From Actinomycetes bacterium (GTDB lineage: Bacteria; Actinomycetota; Actinomycetes; Mycobacteriales; Micromonosporaceae): a stretch of DNA of 64,000 nucleotides. The stretch is taken from contig JAEYGD010000367.1 in assembly GCA_023402505.1 (NCBI GenBank), forward strand, positions 1 through 64,000. Reading direction: 5' to 3'. This document shows, piece by piece, positions 33,104 to 41,406 of this stretch (position 1 is the first letter of the stretch; each line of letters starts with the position of its first letter). Position numbers and translations under genes: made by a program. A model generated the notes under the pieces. That model was given only the letters and a program-made list of their open reading frames with translations, made no database searches and was not told the origin of the DNA.

Positions 33104-33616
33104 ATGGGCACCCCTTGCTACATCGGCGCCGTCAGCCCCGACACCCCGCACCTGGTGCACGCCCGGTACGTGCTCTTCGACGGCCACCCCGCAGTCGTGC
33201 TGCCCACCCTGGCCGCGATCTGGTCCCGTCACGCCCACCACGACACCGCCGCGCTGACCACCGCGATCCTCGCCAACGACTGGGAGCACCTCGACCCGGA
33301 CACCACCGCCACCACCCGTTCCGCGTTCGCCGGGCAGCAGGCGGTGCCGGGCGTCGGCATGACACTGGCCTCCACCACCAACGGCGTCGTCGACGCGCCG
33401 GAACCGGTCACCGTGTTCCCGCTGTGCCACGCCGGGCACCTCGACGTCGAATGGGTGTACCTGATCGAGGCGGACACCGCCACGATCGGCGTGCACAGCA
33501 GCGACGGCACCCGGCTCGGCACCTATCAGCTCGTCGCCTGCCTGAACCCCAGCACCAGCGACCAGGGTGCGCAGGGGCGGTGCGGGCCGCGATCGGCGGC
33601 GGGAGCACCGCGGTGA
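33104..33616 (+). CDS. Hypothetical protein, paralogue of the 35581 gene
   Basis: A 170-residue protein beginning MGTPCYIGAVSPDTPHLVHARYV. It shares with the protein at 35581 a common plan: LPTLAAIWSRHAHHDTAALTTAILANDWEHL against LPLLRRIWQHTFTRHTLALADALLRHDWTRL, then PGVGMTLASTTNG against PGVGFTTALQDG, and VEWVYLIEADTATIGVHSS against LEWMYLVDVATDTVVVHEA. They are therefore paralogues. ATG follows TAAGGAGTTCAGCCTC. Its stop overlaps the NlpC/P60 gene by four bases, so the two are co-translated. Function unknown. Confidence 0.65.
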   Translation: MGTPCYIGAVSPDTPHLVHARYVLFDGHPAVVLPTLAAIWSRHAHHDTAALTTAILANDWEHLDPDTTATTRSAFAGQQAVPGVGMTLASTTNGVVDAPEPVTVFPLCHAGHLDVEWVYLIEADTATIGVHSSDGTRLGTYQLVACLNPSTSDQGAQGRCGPRSAAGAPR

Positions 33617-34719
33617 GCGCCCGCGCTCTCGCGGCGATCGCCGCCGGGGTGATCGCCGTGCTGGTGCTGTGCGCGGGCGGGCTCGGGGCCCTGTTCACCG
33701 GTGGCGGCACCGCGTCGGCCGGCTGCTACCAGGCGGTCGGCCCGGACGGGCAGCCGCTGCTGCCCACCCTCGCCGTGTCCCCACCGCCTGGCGGCGCCGG
33801 CGGGTGGAACAGCGAACAGACGGCCAACGCCGCCGTGATCGTCGCCGTCGGAGCAGAACGGAGGGTCCCGCCTCGGGGTTGGGTCATCGCCCTGGCCACC
33901 GCCATGCAGGAATCGACCCTGCGTAACCTGCCCGGCGGGGACCGCGACTCCGTCGGGCTGTTCCAGCAACGCCCCTCGCAAGGCTGGGGCACACCCGCCC
34001 AACTCCGCGACCCCCGCTACGCCGCCGGGAAGTTCTACACGGCGCTCCTCGCGGTCGACGGGTGGCAGGCCATGGCGCTGACCGACGCCGCTCAGGCCGT
34101 GCAGCGCTCCGCCTTCCCCGGCGCCTACGCCAAGTGGGAGGACGACGCGATCGCCCTGGTCCGCGTCCTGACCGGCGGCACCCCCGCCGGGCCCGTCGGC
34201 GGCGACCTGGAGCAGGCGATGAGCAACCCGCTGTGCCTGTTCGACGGCGGCGACGGCCAGCCCGGCGCCGACCAGGTGCCGCTGCCGGCCGGATTCACCC
34301 TGCCACCCGGCGCCCCACCGCAAGTGGTCACCGCCATCGGATGGGCCCTGGCGCAGCGCGGCACCCCCTACACCTTCGGCGGAGACTGCACCGCACCCCA
34401 CTCCGGCATCCCCGCCCGCCAGTGCGACTGCTCCTCGCTGATGCAGCAGGCGTACCGGGCCGCCGACATCGCGATTCCCCGCACCACCAGCGAGCAGATC
34501 CACGCAGGTACCGCGGTGACCAATTTCCGCGACTTGCGGCCGGGGGACCTGCTGTTCATCCCCGGCAGCCGCGGCAGCACCAGCCGCCCCGGCCACGTCG
34601 GCATGTACCTCGGCCAAGGACTGATCGTGCAGGCCCCGCACAGCGGCGACGTCGTCAAGATCAGCCGCCTGGGCACGTGGCTGCCGGACCTGGCAGCCGT
34701 ACGCCGAATTACCCATTAA
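33613..34719 (+). CDS. NlpC/P60 peptidoglycan hydrolase with lysozyme-like domain (VirB1/Tra type)
   Basis: A 368-residue exported cell-wall enzyme that should open peptidoglycan for the conjugation channel. An N-terminal membrane helix (ALAAIAAGVIAVLVLCAGGLGALF) acts as signal or anchor. Residues about 75-190 carry a transglycosylase-like region, ALATAMQESTLRNL with E100. The C-terminal NlpC/P60 domain has the catalytic C273 in CDCSSLMQQAY, H328 in GHVGMYLG and H343 in QAPHSGD. GTG 33613 overlaps the preceding gene. Two-domain proteins of this kind accompany T4SS operons in Gram-positive bacteria, which supports a role in mating. Confidence 0.85.
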   Translation: MSARALAAIAAGVIAVLVLCAGGLGALFTGGGTASAGCYQAVGPDGQPLLPTLAVSPPPGGAGGWNSEQTANAAVIVAVGAERRVPPRGWVIALATAMQESTLRNLPGGDRDSVGLFQQRPSQGWGTPAQLRDPRYAAGKFYTALLAVDGWQAMALTDAAQAVQRSAFPGAYAKWEDDAIALVRVLTGGTPAGPVGGDLEQAMSNPLCLFDGGDGQPGADQVPLPAGFTLPPGAPPQVVTAIGWALAQRGTPYTFGGDCTAPHSGIPARQCDCSSLMQQAYRAADIAIPRTTSEQIHAGTAVTNFRDLRPGDLLFIPGSRGSTSRPGHVGMYLGQGLIVQAPHSGDVVKISRLGTWLPDLAAVRRITH

Positions 34720-34745
34720 TAACCGCCTTGTGAGGAAAGAAAAGT

Positions 34746-35249
34746 ATGACCATCCGTTCTCAAGACGACATCGCTGCCCGGGTGCGGGCGGTCCGCGCCA
34801 GCGGTGGGGACCTGTTCGGATTCCGCGAGGAGGTGCTGGTGGAAGCGCTCGACTTCGACCACGCCCGGCAGTTCCTCAGCCCCGAGACGACCGCTCAGCA
34901 GTGGGACCAGCAGCGGTGGAGCCAGCACAGCGACACCGAGTCGTATGCCCGCTGGTACCTGCGGTTCGCGATCGGCAAGATCCTCGACCATCGCAGCGGC
35001 TCGGCGAGCCGCTCAGTCGACAAACTCGCCGAGTTGGCCTGGCTGCTCGGCCGCGACGACGTCGCAGCCGCCATGGACACCGCCGACTACCCGATGTACG
35101 GGGCGCCGAAGCTCGCCGTGTTCGCCGACGGCTTCGGCTGGCCGATCAGCGAACTTGTCGACGACCCCGGCGATCGGCAGGCCATCGCCCGGATGGCCGA
35201 CGGCCAACCCTGCAGCCCAGACGGCTGCATGCAGGGCTGCCACGACTAA
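34746..35249 (+). CDS. Hypothetical protein
   Basis: A 167-residue cytoplasmic protein beginning MTIRSQDDIAARVRAVRASGGDLFGF. It is acidic and helical; the segment LVEALDFDHARQFLSPETTAQQW and the cysteine-containing end PCSPDGCMQGCHD are the visible features. The three C-terminal cysteines could bind a metal, but this is a guess. ATG follows GAGGAAAGAAAAGT, 27 bp after the NlpC/P60 gene, so it may be co-transcribed with it. The 331 bp that follow (35250-35580) hold no gene or clear hairpin. Confidence 0.65.
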   Translation: MTIRSQDDIAARVRAVRASGGDLFGFREEVLVEALDFDHARQFLSPETTAQQWDQQRWSQHSDTESYARWYLRFAIGKILDHRSGSASRSVDKLAELAWLLGRDDVAAAMDTADYPMYGAPKLAVFADGFGWPISELVDDPGDRQAIARMADGQPCSPDGCMQGCHD

Positions 35250-35580
35250 ACACAACGACCAACCCCTCCGGCCGTCACCGCCAGCGAATCCGCTACCCCG
35301 AACGCCCGGAGCCCGTCCCCAGCTCCGCCAGACGGCGAACTCCGACGGTTCCAGCGGGTCCAACACCGGCACGAGTGTGAGTCGGCGACGCCCCGAATCG
35401 GTGAACCGTGCGCTGCCGGCGCCACCGGCGTGAAGCCGACGCCGCCGTCTACCGACCGTCGCGCTTCTCCGCCCAGCTATCGCACCCACCACGCCGCCGA
35501 CGGATCGGCGGCGGGATCACGCAAGTCCACTGCGCCGTCCGCGCGAGCGGGCGGCACCGCACTGTTGATGGAGGTTCCTC

Positions 35581-36378
35581 GTGAATTGCTTGACCCTGAT
35601 CGGCGTCACCGCCTCCAGCGGCGCCTACGCCGGCCGGCTGCTGCACGACGGTGGCAGCCCGGATGAGGTGTTGCCGCTGCTGCGGCGCATCTGGCAGCAC
35701 ACCTTCACCCGACACACCCTGGCCCTGGCCGACGCGTTGCTGCGCCACGACTGGACCAGGCTTTACCTCGCCGCGCCTCGTACCGGTTGGGCCGACCGCG
35801 AACGGCCGGTGCCCGGCGTCGGCTTCACCACCGCTCTGCAGGACGGCATCCGCCGCGGCCAGATCAGCGCCCCCGTCGAGGGCTACCTCGAGTGGATGTA
35901 CCTGGTCGATGTCGCCACCGACACCGTCGTCGTGCACGAGGCAACCCGCCACGGCCGGTGGCTGCCGCACAGCCACCACCCGCTCGACCCCGACGCCGGC
36001 GCGACGGTGCTCGGCTGCGGCGGCTACACCACCCACGGGCACCGCTGGGACCCCGTCCACCTGTGGCTGCCGGACGCCCGCGCCGGCCTGGACGCGCAGA
36101 TCTGCCTCGCCAAACACCCACATGCCGCGACCGTCCTGCGGTTCGGCGACACCACCGCCCACGCCGTCTGCGCCGCCACCGCCCCCACCCCCGAGCAGGC
36201 GGGGCAACGCGAGCCGCGGCTGCGCCAGGTGGGCACCGAGTTCGACCTTGTCTGGCCGCACGGGCGGGGCCCGCATCGGCTGCGCCGCGACACCGACGGC
36301 CTGCTGCTGCTCGACGTCGACGTGCCCGACTGGTCGTGGTGGCTGCTACCCATTCGCAGTGAAGGAGCGAGCCGGTGA
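35581..36378 (+). CDS. Hypothetical protein, paralogue of the 33104 gene
   Basis: A 265-residue protein whose first 130 residues follow the same plan as the 170-residue protein at 33104 (LRRIWQHTFTRHTLALADALLRHDW, PGVGFTTALQDG, LEWMYLVDVATDTVVVH). The extra C-terminal half has VGTEFDLVWPHGRGPHRLRRDTDGLLLLDVDVPDW, a beta-rich segment. GTG 35581 follows GGAGGTTCCTC. Its stop overlaps the next gene by four bases (GTGA). Two diverged copies within 2.5 kb suggest duplication inside the element. Function unknown. Confidence 0.65.
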   Translation: MNCLTLIGVTASSGAYAGRLLHDGGSPDEVLPLLRRIWQHTFTRHTLALADALLRHDWTRLYLAAPRTGWADRERPVPGVGFTTALQDGIRRGQISAPVEGYLEWMYLVDVATDTVVVHEATRHGRWLPHSHHPLDPDAGATVLGCGGYTTHGHRWDPVHLWLPDARAGLDAQICLAKHPHAATVLRFGDTTAHAVCAATAPTPEQAGQREPRLRQVGTEFDLVWPHGRGPHRLRRDTDGLLLLDVDVPDWSWWLLPIRSEGASR

Positions 36379-37481
36379 CCTACCAGCCCGGCGACCGCGT
36401 CGCCCTCGACCACACCACCGACCCGCACACCCGGCTCCGCCCCGGCGACGAGGGCACCGTGCGCCGCTACGACCCGCGCACGCAGGTGCTCGACGTCGAG
36501 TGGGACAGCGGATCGCGCCTGTCGCTGCTGCTCGGCGAGGGTGACCGCGCCCGCCGCATCCCCGCCCCGCGCACCGGCGAGAACTGGCAACAGGTCCTTG
36601 ACGCGCTGCGAGCGGCCGGCGAGGCGGCGGGACGGGACGCCGCCGCCTGGTGGGCGCAGCACGTCCTCGGCGGCCGGGCACGCGGCGACGTCACCGCGGT
36701 GGCGCGGAAGGTGCTGGCCGGCGTCGACGAGGTCGACCCGGCGGTTCTCGACGGGCTGCCCACCGCCGACCGGTACCTCCTGGCCGACGACGCCGACCGG
36801 TACGCCGAGCACACGCCTGCCGGCTCCCCGGCATGGGAGCAGCTCACCGCACGGCAGTGCGACCAGGCGCGGTGGGCGTGGTGCGACGGCTACGACGACG
36901 CCGCGCAAGCCGAGGCGGCCCGCCAGTGCCGCATGATCCTGCACCCCGACGGCGACGACCGGGACCTAAGCCACGTGTACCCCGACCAGGTGCGCCTCGG
37001 CCGGCCGGGCGTGTTCGCCGGCGACTGGGCGTGGACGTCGAACCCGGACGGGCAGCTGCGCATCCCGGTCGGGTTCGTCGGGACGCTGGTCGACACGTGG
37101 AACGGGTGGGCGGTGTTCACCTGCACCCGGGAGGTCGCCGAGGCGATCGTCGCCGACCAGCAGGCCGCCCGCGACCGCTACCGGCGGCACCTCGCCGCCG
37201 ACGGCATCACCGGCGAGCGCCTGGAGCAGATGGTCGACGAATCCATGGCCCGGCTGCGGTTCGACGGTGACGTCATCGTCGCCGACGAGACCCGGGTGCA
37301 CGACGACCCGGACGCCATCGACCGCATCGCCCCCGACGCCGACGGCCGCTACACCGTGATGGGCCGCGCCTGGACCTGGATCGCGGTGCACCCCTACGAC
37401 TGCGACCGCATCGCCGGCGCCATCCCCAGCGCGCCACCTCCGCCCAACACCTCAGCCAATCCGACTGAAAGCGAGGTCTGA
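36375..37481 (+). CDS. DUF4314-domain protein
   Basis: A 368-residue protein. Residues 1-60 (YQPGDRVALDHTTDPHTRLRPGDEGTVRRYD) match the DUF4314 SH3-like module found on actinobacterial plasmids and phages. The remainder is unassigned: a middle helical part with VTAVARKVLAGVDEVDPAVLDGLPTADRYL and a C-terminal part with TWNGWAVFTCTREVAEAIVADQQ and RYTVMGRAWTWIAVHPYDCDRIA. GTG 36375 overlaps the preceding stop, and its own TGA overlaps the next ATG by one base, so it belongs to a run of coupled genes. Function unknown. Confidence 0.7.
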   Translation: MTYQPGDRVALDHTTDPHTRLRPGDEGTVRRYDPRTQVLDVEWDSGSRLSLLLGEGDRARRIPAPRTGENWQQVLDALRAAGEAAGRDAAAWWAQHVLGGRARGDVTAVARKVLAGVDEVDPAVLDGLPTADRYLLADDADRYAEHTPAGSPAWEQLTARQCDQARWAWCDGYDDAAQAEAARQCRMILHPDGDDRDLSHVYPDQVRLGRPGVFAGDWAWTSNPDGQLRIPVGFVGTLVDTWNGWAVFTCTREVAEAIVADQQAARDRYRRHLAADGITGERLEQMVDESMARLRFDGDVIVADETRVHDDPDAIDRIAPDADGRYTVMGRAWTWIAVHPYDCDRIAGAIPSAPPPPNTSANPTESEV

Positions 37482-37789
37482 TGCCTGACGACGCCGACCA
37501 CGAAGACGCACGACCGCGGAACCCCGGGAAGATCATCACCGCCGCGCCCACGCTGGCCGACGAGATGGGCTCGCACCTGTACGTCGTCATCGACGGTTTC
37601 GATGACCCCCGGTACACCATCGCCCGGCTCGGCGGCGACGGACACCAGCCGGACCCGGCGAGACCGGCACCACGGCGCACGCCCGCCCCGCCGGGCCGGC
37701 CGCTGCGAGGGCACCACGCAGGCCAGCGGGTGCGCCCCCGGTTCAACCCGGCCGACTGGTCGGTGGCGGTGGTCGATGCCCACTCCTGA
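37481..37789 (+). CDS. Small hypothetical protein
   Basis: A 102-residue protein starting at the ATG that shares one base with the preceding stop. The first half (GKIITAAPTLADEMGSHLYVVIDGFDDPRYTIARLG) looks ordered, the second half is Pro/Arg-rich, and the end (FNPADWSVAVVDAHS) is beta-like. No family is recognised. It overlaps the next gene by 14 bases in another frame, which supports tight packing of the series 35581-38168. Confidence 0.55.
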   Translation: MPDDADHEDARPRNPGKIITAAPTLADEMGSHLYVVIDGFDDPRYTIARLGGDGHQPDPARPAPRRTPAPPGRPLRGHHAGQRVRPRFNPADWSVAVVDAHS

Positions 37790-38168
37790 CTACCAGCCCC
37801 CGCGCGGCAGCACCGCCGTGTTCTCCGGGCCCTGGCTGCGCTACGAGCCGGCCCCCGGCGTCCACCGATACCACCAGGGCTACGTCGCCACGGTCGCCGG
37901 CTGGTGGAACGGCGCCTACGAACTCACTCTCGACGCCGAAGCCGTGACCGCTCTGGCCGACACTCTCGACGCGATGGCCGACTACGTCGGCGGTGACTGG
38001 CGCAGCGTCGACTTCGACGGACACACCCTCACCGTCGCCCGTCCCCTGTCCCTCGGCGGCGGCGTCCACCGCGTCAGGCCCGTCGAGGGCCGATACCGGA
38101 TCGGTTGGGGCCTGCCGTGGCTGCCGGTCGACCTCCGACGCTGCGACCGCGTCTTCGGCAAGCCCTAG
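37776..38168 (+). CDS. Small hypothetical protein
   Basis: A 130-residue protein starting at ATG 37776 (MPTPDYQPPRGSTAVF), inside the end of the previous gene. It is beta-rich, with YEPAPGVHRYHQGYVATVAGWWNGAYELTLDAEAVTALADTLDAM in the middle and a basic end. No catalytic motif, signal peptide or membrane helix is visible. It is probably the last gene of the coupled series, since a hairpin (38230-38256) and a new ribosome-binding site follow. Confidence 0.55.
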   Translation: MPTPDYQPPRGSTAVFSGPWLRYEPAPGVHRYHQGYVATVAGWWNGAYELTLDAEAVTALADTLDAMADYVGGDWRSVDFDGHTLTVARPLSLGGGVHRVRPVEGRYRIGWGLPWLPVDLRRCDRVFGKP

Positions 38169-38229
38169 CCACGGACGCTACGGCGAGGTACGACCCGCCA
38201 CCCGGCGGGCGATCCGTTGACATCCCCGA

Positions 38230-38256
38230 GCCCTCGGCCATCCCCGGCCCGAGGGC
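38230..38256 (+). terminator. GC hairpin upstream of the 38283 gene
   Basis: GCCCTCGGCC pairs with GGCCCGAGGGC (one bulged C). It ends 27 bp before the next start codon, with AAGGAG between. It is a terminator for the preceding series or a leader element. Confidence 0.45.
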
Positions 38257-38282
38257 TTCTCTCATGTGGGAAGGAGTAGTAC

Positions 38283-39314
38283 GTGCGACAGCTCTGGTTC
38301 GACCTGCGGGCATCGCTCGGCCAGGCCGACGAGACGATGGCCGGCCACCGTGCGGGCACGGCGGAGCCCTGGCTTGTCGTCGATGTCGTCGACCCGCGGC
38401 TGTGGTTCACGCCGGTCAACGCGCCGCGTCCTCGGTCCGTCATGATCGCGGCAGTCCACCGCGACGGACCACCGGCCCCGCAGGGGCCGCAGCCGCTGTA
38501 CCGGCAACCGTTGACCGCGCCCGGCTCGGACGGCACATCCCTGCTGGACCGGCTGCGCGCCGCCGCCCGGCAGGGACACCGGTGGCTCGTGATCGACACG
38601 TCCGCCCCGCCACGCGTGCGCACCGCCGCCACCTACGACGCCGACACCGTCCCGGACACCGCCGTCTGGACCCCCGCCTGGCTCGCCACCGGTGACCTGG
38701 GCCCCTACCCCGGGCAGATAGCCCACGGCTACCAGCGCCACGGCTTCGCGGTTGCCCGCTTCACGGCGCAGACCCTCGCGCGGATCGCCGCGGATGCGCA
38801 CGCCCGCGCCGCGTCCTTCCCGCAGCGCCCGGCCGACCTGCTGGTGCTGCGCGACTACGGCAAAGGCATGGAGGTGCTAATGGTCCGCGCGGCCGGCATG
38901 TCCACGGGCCGCCTGACCCGGCGGGGCGAGGCGACGCCGGTCAGGATGCGACGAATCACCGGCGACGCCGACGGCTGGTACCGCCTCGCCGACGACCGCT
39001 GGCCATGGCGCCACGCCGACCCGCCGACCACCGCGCTGCGACGCCAGCGGGGCGCGGGCGACGCTGCTGGGCCGGAGGTGTTCGAGCCGCACGGGCCGGA
39101 CGACGTCAGGTGCACGGTGTGCGGGGCGACGGGCTACGACATCGCCCACGACGAAGCGCCGTCCATGGCCGGCTACGGCACGGACACCACCACCTGGTGC
39201 CGGATCTGCCGCTCCGCCGACAGCTACGCCGAGGAGATCGGCTGGACCAGCCGCCGGGCCCTCTGGCCACCGGCCGCCGATCCCACACCGGCGGCCGGAG
39301 CGCAACGTCCCTGA
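38283..39314 (+). CDS. Hypothetical protein with a C-terminal zinc-ribbon-like region
   Basis: A 343-residue member of the same loose paralogous family as the proteins at 20112 and 20942: it begins VRQLWFDLRASLGQADE and has SLLDRLRAAARQGHRWLVIDTSAPP. The C-terminus contains CTVCGATGYDIAHDE and WCRICRSADSY, four cysteines spaced as in a zinc ribbon. GTG follows GAAGGAGTAGTAC. No enzymatic motif is recognised. Family members lie on both sides of the Tn7-like insertion, in the parts of the element that would be continuous without it. Confidence 0.65.
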   Translation: MRQLWFDLRASLGQADETMAGHRAGTAEPWLVVDVVDPRLWFTPVNAPRPRSVMIAAVHRDGPPAPQGPQPLYRQPLTAPGSDGTSLLDRLRAAARQGHRWLVIDTSAPPRVRTAATYDADTVPDTAVWTPAWLATGDLGPYPGQIAHGYQRHGFAVARFTAQTLARIAADAHARAASFPQRPADLLVLRDYGKGMEVLMVRAAGMSTGRLTRRGEATPVRMRRITGDADGWYRLADDRWPWRHADPPTTALRRQRGAGDAAGPEVFEPHGPDDVRCTVCGATGYDIAHDEAPSMAGYGTDTTTWCRICRSADSYAEEIGWTSRRALWPPAADPTPAAGAQRP

Positions 39315-39359
39315 CGCAGCGCGCCCCCCCACATCCCTTCATCTCTTCAGGAGGCTCAC

Positions 39360-39941
39360 ATGCTGCAGCCACGTACGCAGGACATGCTCACCCGCACGCT
39401 CACCGAGGTCGAAGCGCTGCACGAGCGGCACGGGTGGGACCTGTCCCCGGAGCTGATCGGCCTGTTCGACAGGCCGACGGCGGTGCACCCGCACCGCGTC
39501 TACGTCGATGCCGACCTGTTCCACCCCAGCGTCTGGCATAACCCGAACCTCGCCGACGGGGACCAGAGCAATGCACCAGCGGTGATCCTGCACCGCCTGG
39601 CCGAGCACGCCGCAAGCCCGCCGATGCGCCAGGTCCTGCAAGGGTGGCTGCACAACGACGGGCGGCGCTGCATCGGCTTCGCCATGGTCTTCGAAGCGTG
39701 GGCCGGCCCGGTGGGGCCGGGCTACCGGCACGGCGACCTCGCCCAAGCCCCCGCGTCCGCCCGCGTCGCGACGCGCCTCGTCGCCGCCGTCGACATCGAC
39801 CTTCGGCTCTACCGGGTCCTGCGGGCGCGCGGTGCACAAGCACCCAACGTCGACACCTGGGCGGCGCCGCCACCCCGGATCCGCACCACCCGCATCGCCA
39901 CCGGGCTGACCCGGCTGGTGCACCTGGCCCGCGACCTGTGA
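39360..39941 (+). CDS. Hypothetical protein
   Basis: A 193-residue cytoplasmic protein beginning MLQPRTQDMLTRTLTEVEALHERHGWDLSPELIGLFD. The middle (GRRCIGFAMVFEAWAGPVGPGYRHGDLAQAP) and the segment VATRLVAAVDIDLRLYRVLRARG are the most regular parts. Proteins of this shape recur in actinobacterial conjugative elements, but I know of no function. ATG follows AGGAGGCTCAC. The 325 bp behind it contain two strong hairpins and no gene. Confidence 0.65.
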   Translation: MLQPRTQDMLTRTLTEVEALHERHGWDLSPELIGLFDRPTAVHPHRVYVDADLFHPSVWHNPNLADGDQSNAPAVILHRLAEHAASPPMRQVLQGWLHNDGRRCIGFAMVFEAWAGPVGPGYRHGDLAQAPASARVATRLVAAVDIDLRLYRVLRARGAQAPNVDTWAAPPPRIRTTRIATGLTRLVHLARDL

Positions 39942-40091
39942 CACGCAGGTGGGCTGAGGCCCTGACCGTCTCCCGACGACACGACCGGGAGCTCATCCTC
40001 CGCCGCAGATAGGCCCCCGGTCCCGGATCGACGAGATCGAACCCGACCGGGTGGGTTCCTCGTCGTCGCCCACCGTCGGCGGCGGCACCTC

Positions 40092-40121
40092 GACAGGCAG
40101 CCCCAGCTGGGGCTGCCTGTC
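40092..40121 (+). terminator. Perfect hairpin
   Basis: GACAGGCAGCCCC and GGGGCTGCCTGTC pair over 13 bp around AGCT. It lies 150 bp after the stop at 39941 and 145 bp before the AAA+ gene. Confidence 0.65.
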
Positions 40122-40216
40122 TCCGTGACCACCTCACGCAGGTTGCTGACCGGCCCTTGCCATCAGGGCTTGTTCCAGCATCTGCCCGTTTCCGCCGCGC
40201 GGACACCGCACCACCG

Positions 40217-40244
40217 CCCGCGCACCCGGAGGCGGGTGCGCGGG
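40217..40244 (+). promoter_or_regulatory. Perfect hairpin directly before the AAA+ gene
   Basis: CCCGCGCACCCG and CGGGTGCGCGGG pair over 12 bp around GAGG, ending 23 bp before ATG 40267 with ACAGGAGG between. It belongs to the recurrent hairpin-plus-ribosome-site pattern of this array. Confidence 0.5.
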
Positions 40245-40266
40245 CCCTTATGACAGGAGGACCCGC

Positions 40267-41379
40267 ATGGATCCCACGACTCCCTCTGCCACCCCGTCCA
40301 CGGCGGCCGGTGGCAGGCGCCCCGGCTACCTCTACCACAAGGTGGCAGCGCACCTTGCCGCGAACCCGGACCAGATACTCACCGTCGGGGAGGTCACGAA
40401 CGCCATCTCCGCCCCGTCGACCGGCGCTGTCTTCGAGGCGCTGAGGAGGATGGCCGACGCCGGATACGCCACCCACCAGACCCGGCCGCACCGCTTCCAG
40501 ATCACCCAGGCCGGAATCGACGCCGCCGGAACCATGCCACCGCCCGCCCCGCGCACGCCCCGCCAAGGCCGTAGGACGGGACGGCGGCAGCCGGTCACCC
40601 GCCCGAACGGTGACCTGTACTTCCCGCGCAAGCTGGCCGGAGCCACCGATGTGGACGTGCTGCGCCGGCTGCGCGACAAGCGCATCCCGGTGCTGCTCTA
40701 CGGCCCGCCGGGCACCGGCAAGACCGCCCTCGTCGAGGCCGCCTTCCCGGACCTGCTCACCGTCGCCGGAACCGGCGACACCGTCGTGGAGGACTTCCTC
40801 GGCAACTTCATCCCCCTCCCGGACGGCGGCTTCGAGTTCGTCTACGGACCCCTCGTCACGGCGATGCGGGAGGGCCGGGCCCTGCTCGTGGACGACGCCA
40901 CGCTCATCCCGCCGAAGGTCCTCGCCGTGCTGTACCCGGCGATGGACGGCCGCCGCGTGATCACCATCCCCGGCTACCGCAACGAACGCGTCGAAGCCGC
41001 CGACGGGTTCTACGTCATCGCCGGACACAACCCCGGCGTCCACGGCGCCGTCCTCACCGAAGCATTGGCGTCGCGGTTCGACGTGCACATCGAGGTCACC
41101 ACCGACTGGGACCTCGCCCGCCACCTCGGCGTCCCCCGCCCCGCCATCGAGGCCGCCATCGCACTCAACAAGGACCTGGCGGATGGGCGGGTCAGCTGGG
41201 CGCCGCAACTACGCGAGCTGCTCGGCTTCACCCGCGTCAGCAAGACCCTCGGAGCCGCGGCGGCGGTGGCGAACCTCGTCGGCCGGGCCCCGCAGGAGGA
41301 CCGCGAACAGGTCCTCGCCGCCCTCCGCGCGCGGTTCGGCGCAGACATCACCCCACTGACCCTCGGCAAACAGCGCTAA
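40267..41379 (+). CDS. MoxR/CbbQ-type AAA+ ATPase with N-terminal winged helix
   Basis: A 370-residue ATPase. The first 95 residues form a winged-helix-like domain (YLYHKVAAHLAANPDQILTVGEVTNAISA). The AAA+ core has Walker A LLYGPPGTGKTALVEAAF (K152), Walker B ALLVDDATLIPP (D209-D210, where DE is usual), sensor 1 FYVIAGHNPG and the arginine region ALASRFDVHIEV. MoxR ATPases act with VWA-domain proteins to assemble or remodel complexes; the next gene encodes one, 27 bp downstream. The DNA-binding-like extension is not typical of MoxR and suggests action at nucleic acid or promoter level. Target unknown. Confidence 0.82.
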   Translation: MDPTTPSATPSTAAGGRRPGYLYHKVAAHLAANPDQILTVGEVTNAISAPSTGAVFEALRRMADAGYATHQTRPHRFQITQAGIDAAGTMPPPAPRTPRQGRRTGRRQPVTRPNGDLYFPRKLAGATDVDVLRRLRDKRIPVLLYGPPGTGKTALVEAAFPDLLTVAGTGDTVVEDFLGNFIPLPDGGFEFVYGPLVTAMREGRALLVDDATLIPPKVLAVLYPAMDGRRVITIPGYRNERVEAADGFYVIAGHNPGVHGAVLTEALASRFDVHIEVTTDWDLARHLGVPRPAIEAAIALNKDLADGRVSWAPQLRELLGFTRVSKTLGAAAAVANLVGRAPQEDREQVLAALRARFGADITPLTLGKQR

Positions 41380-41406
41380 TCGATTTCCCAGGAAGGACAA
41401 CACCTG

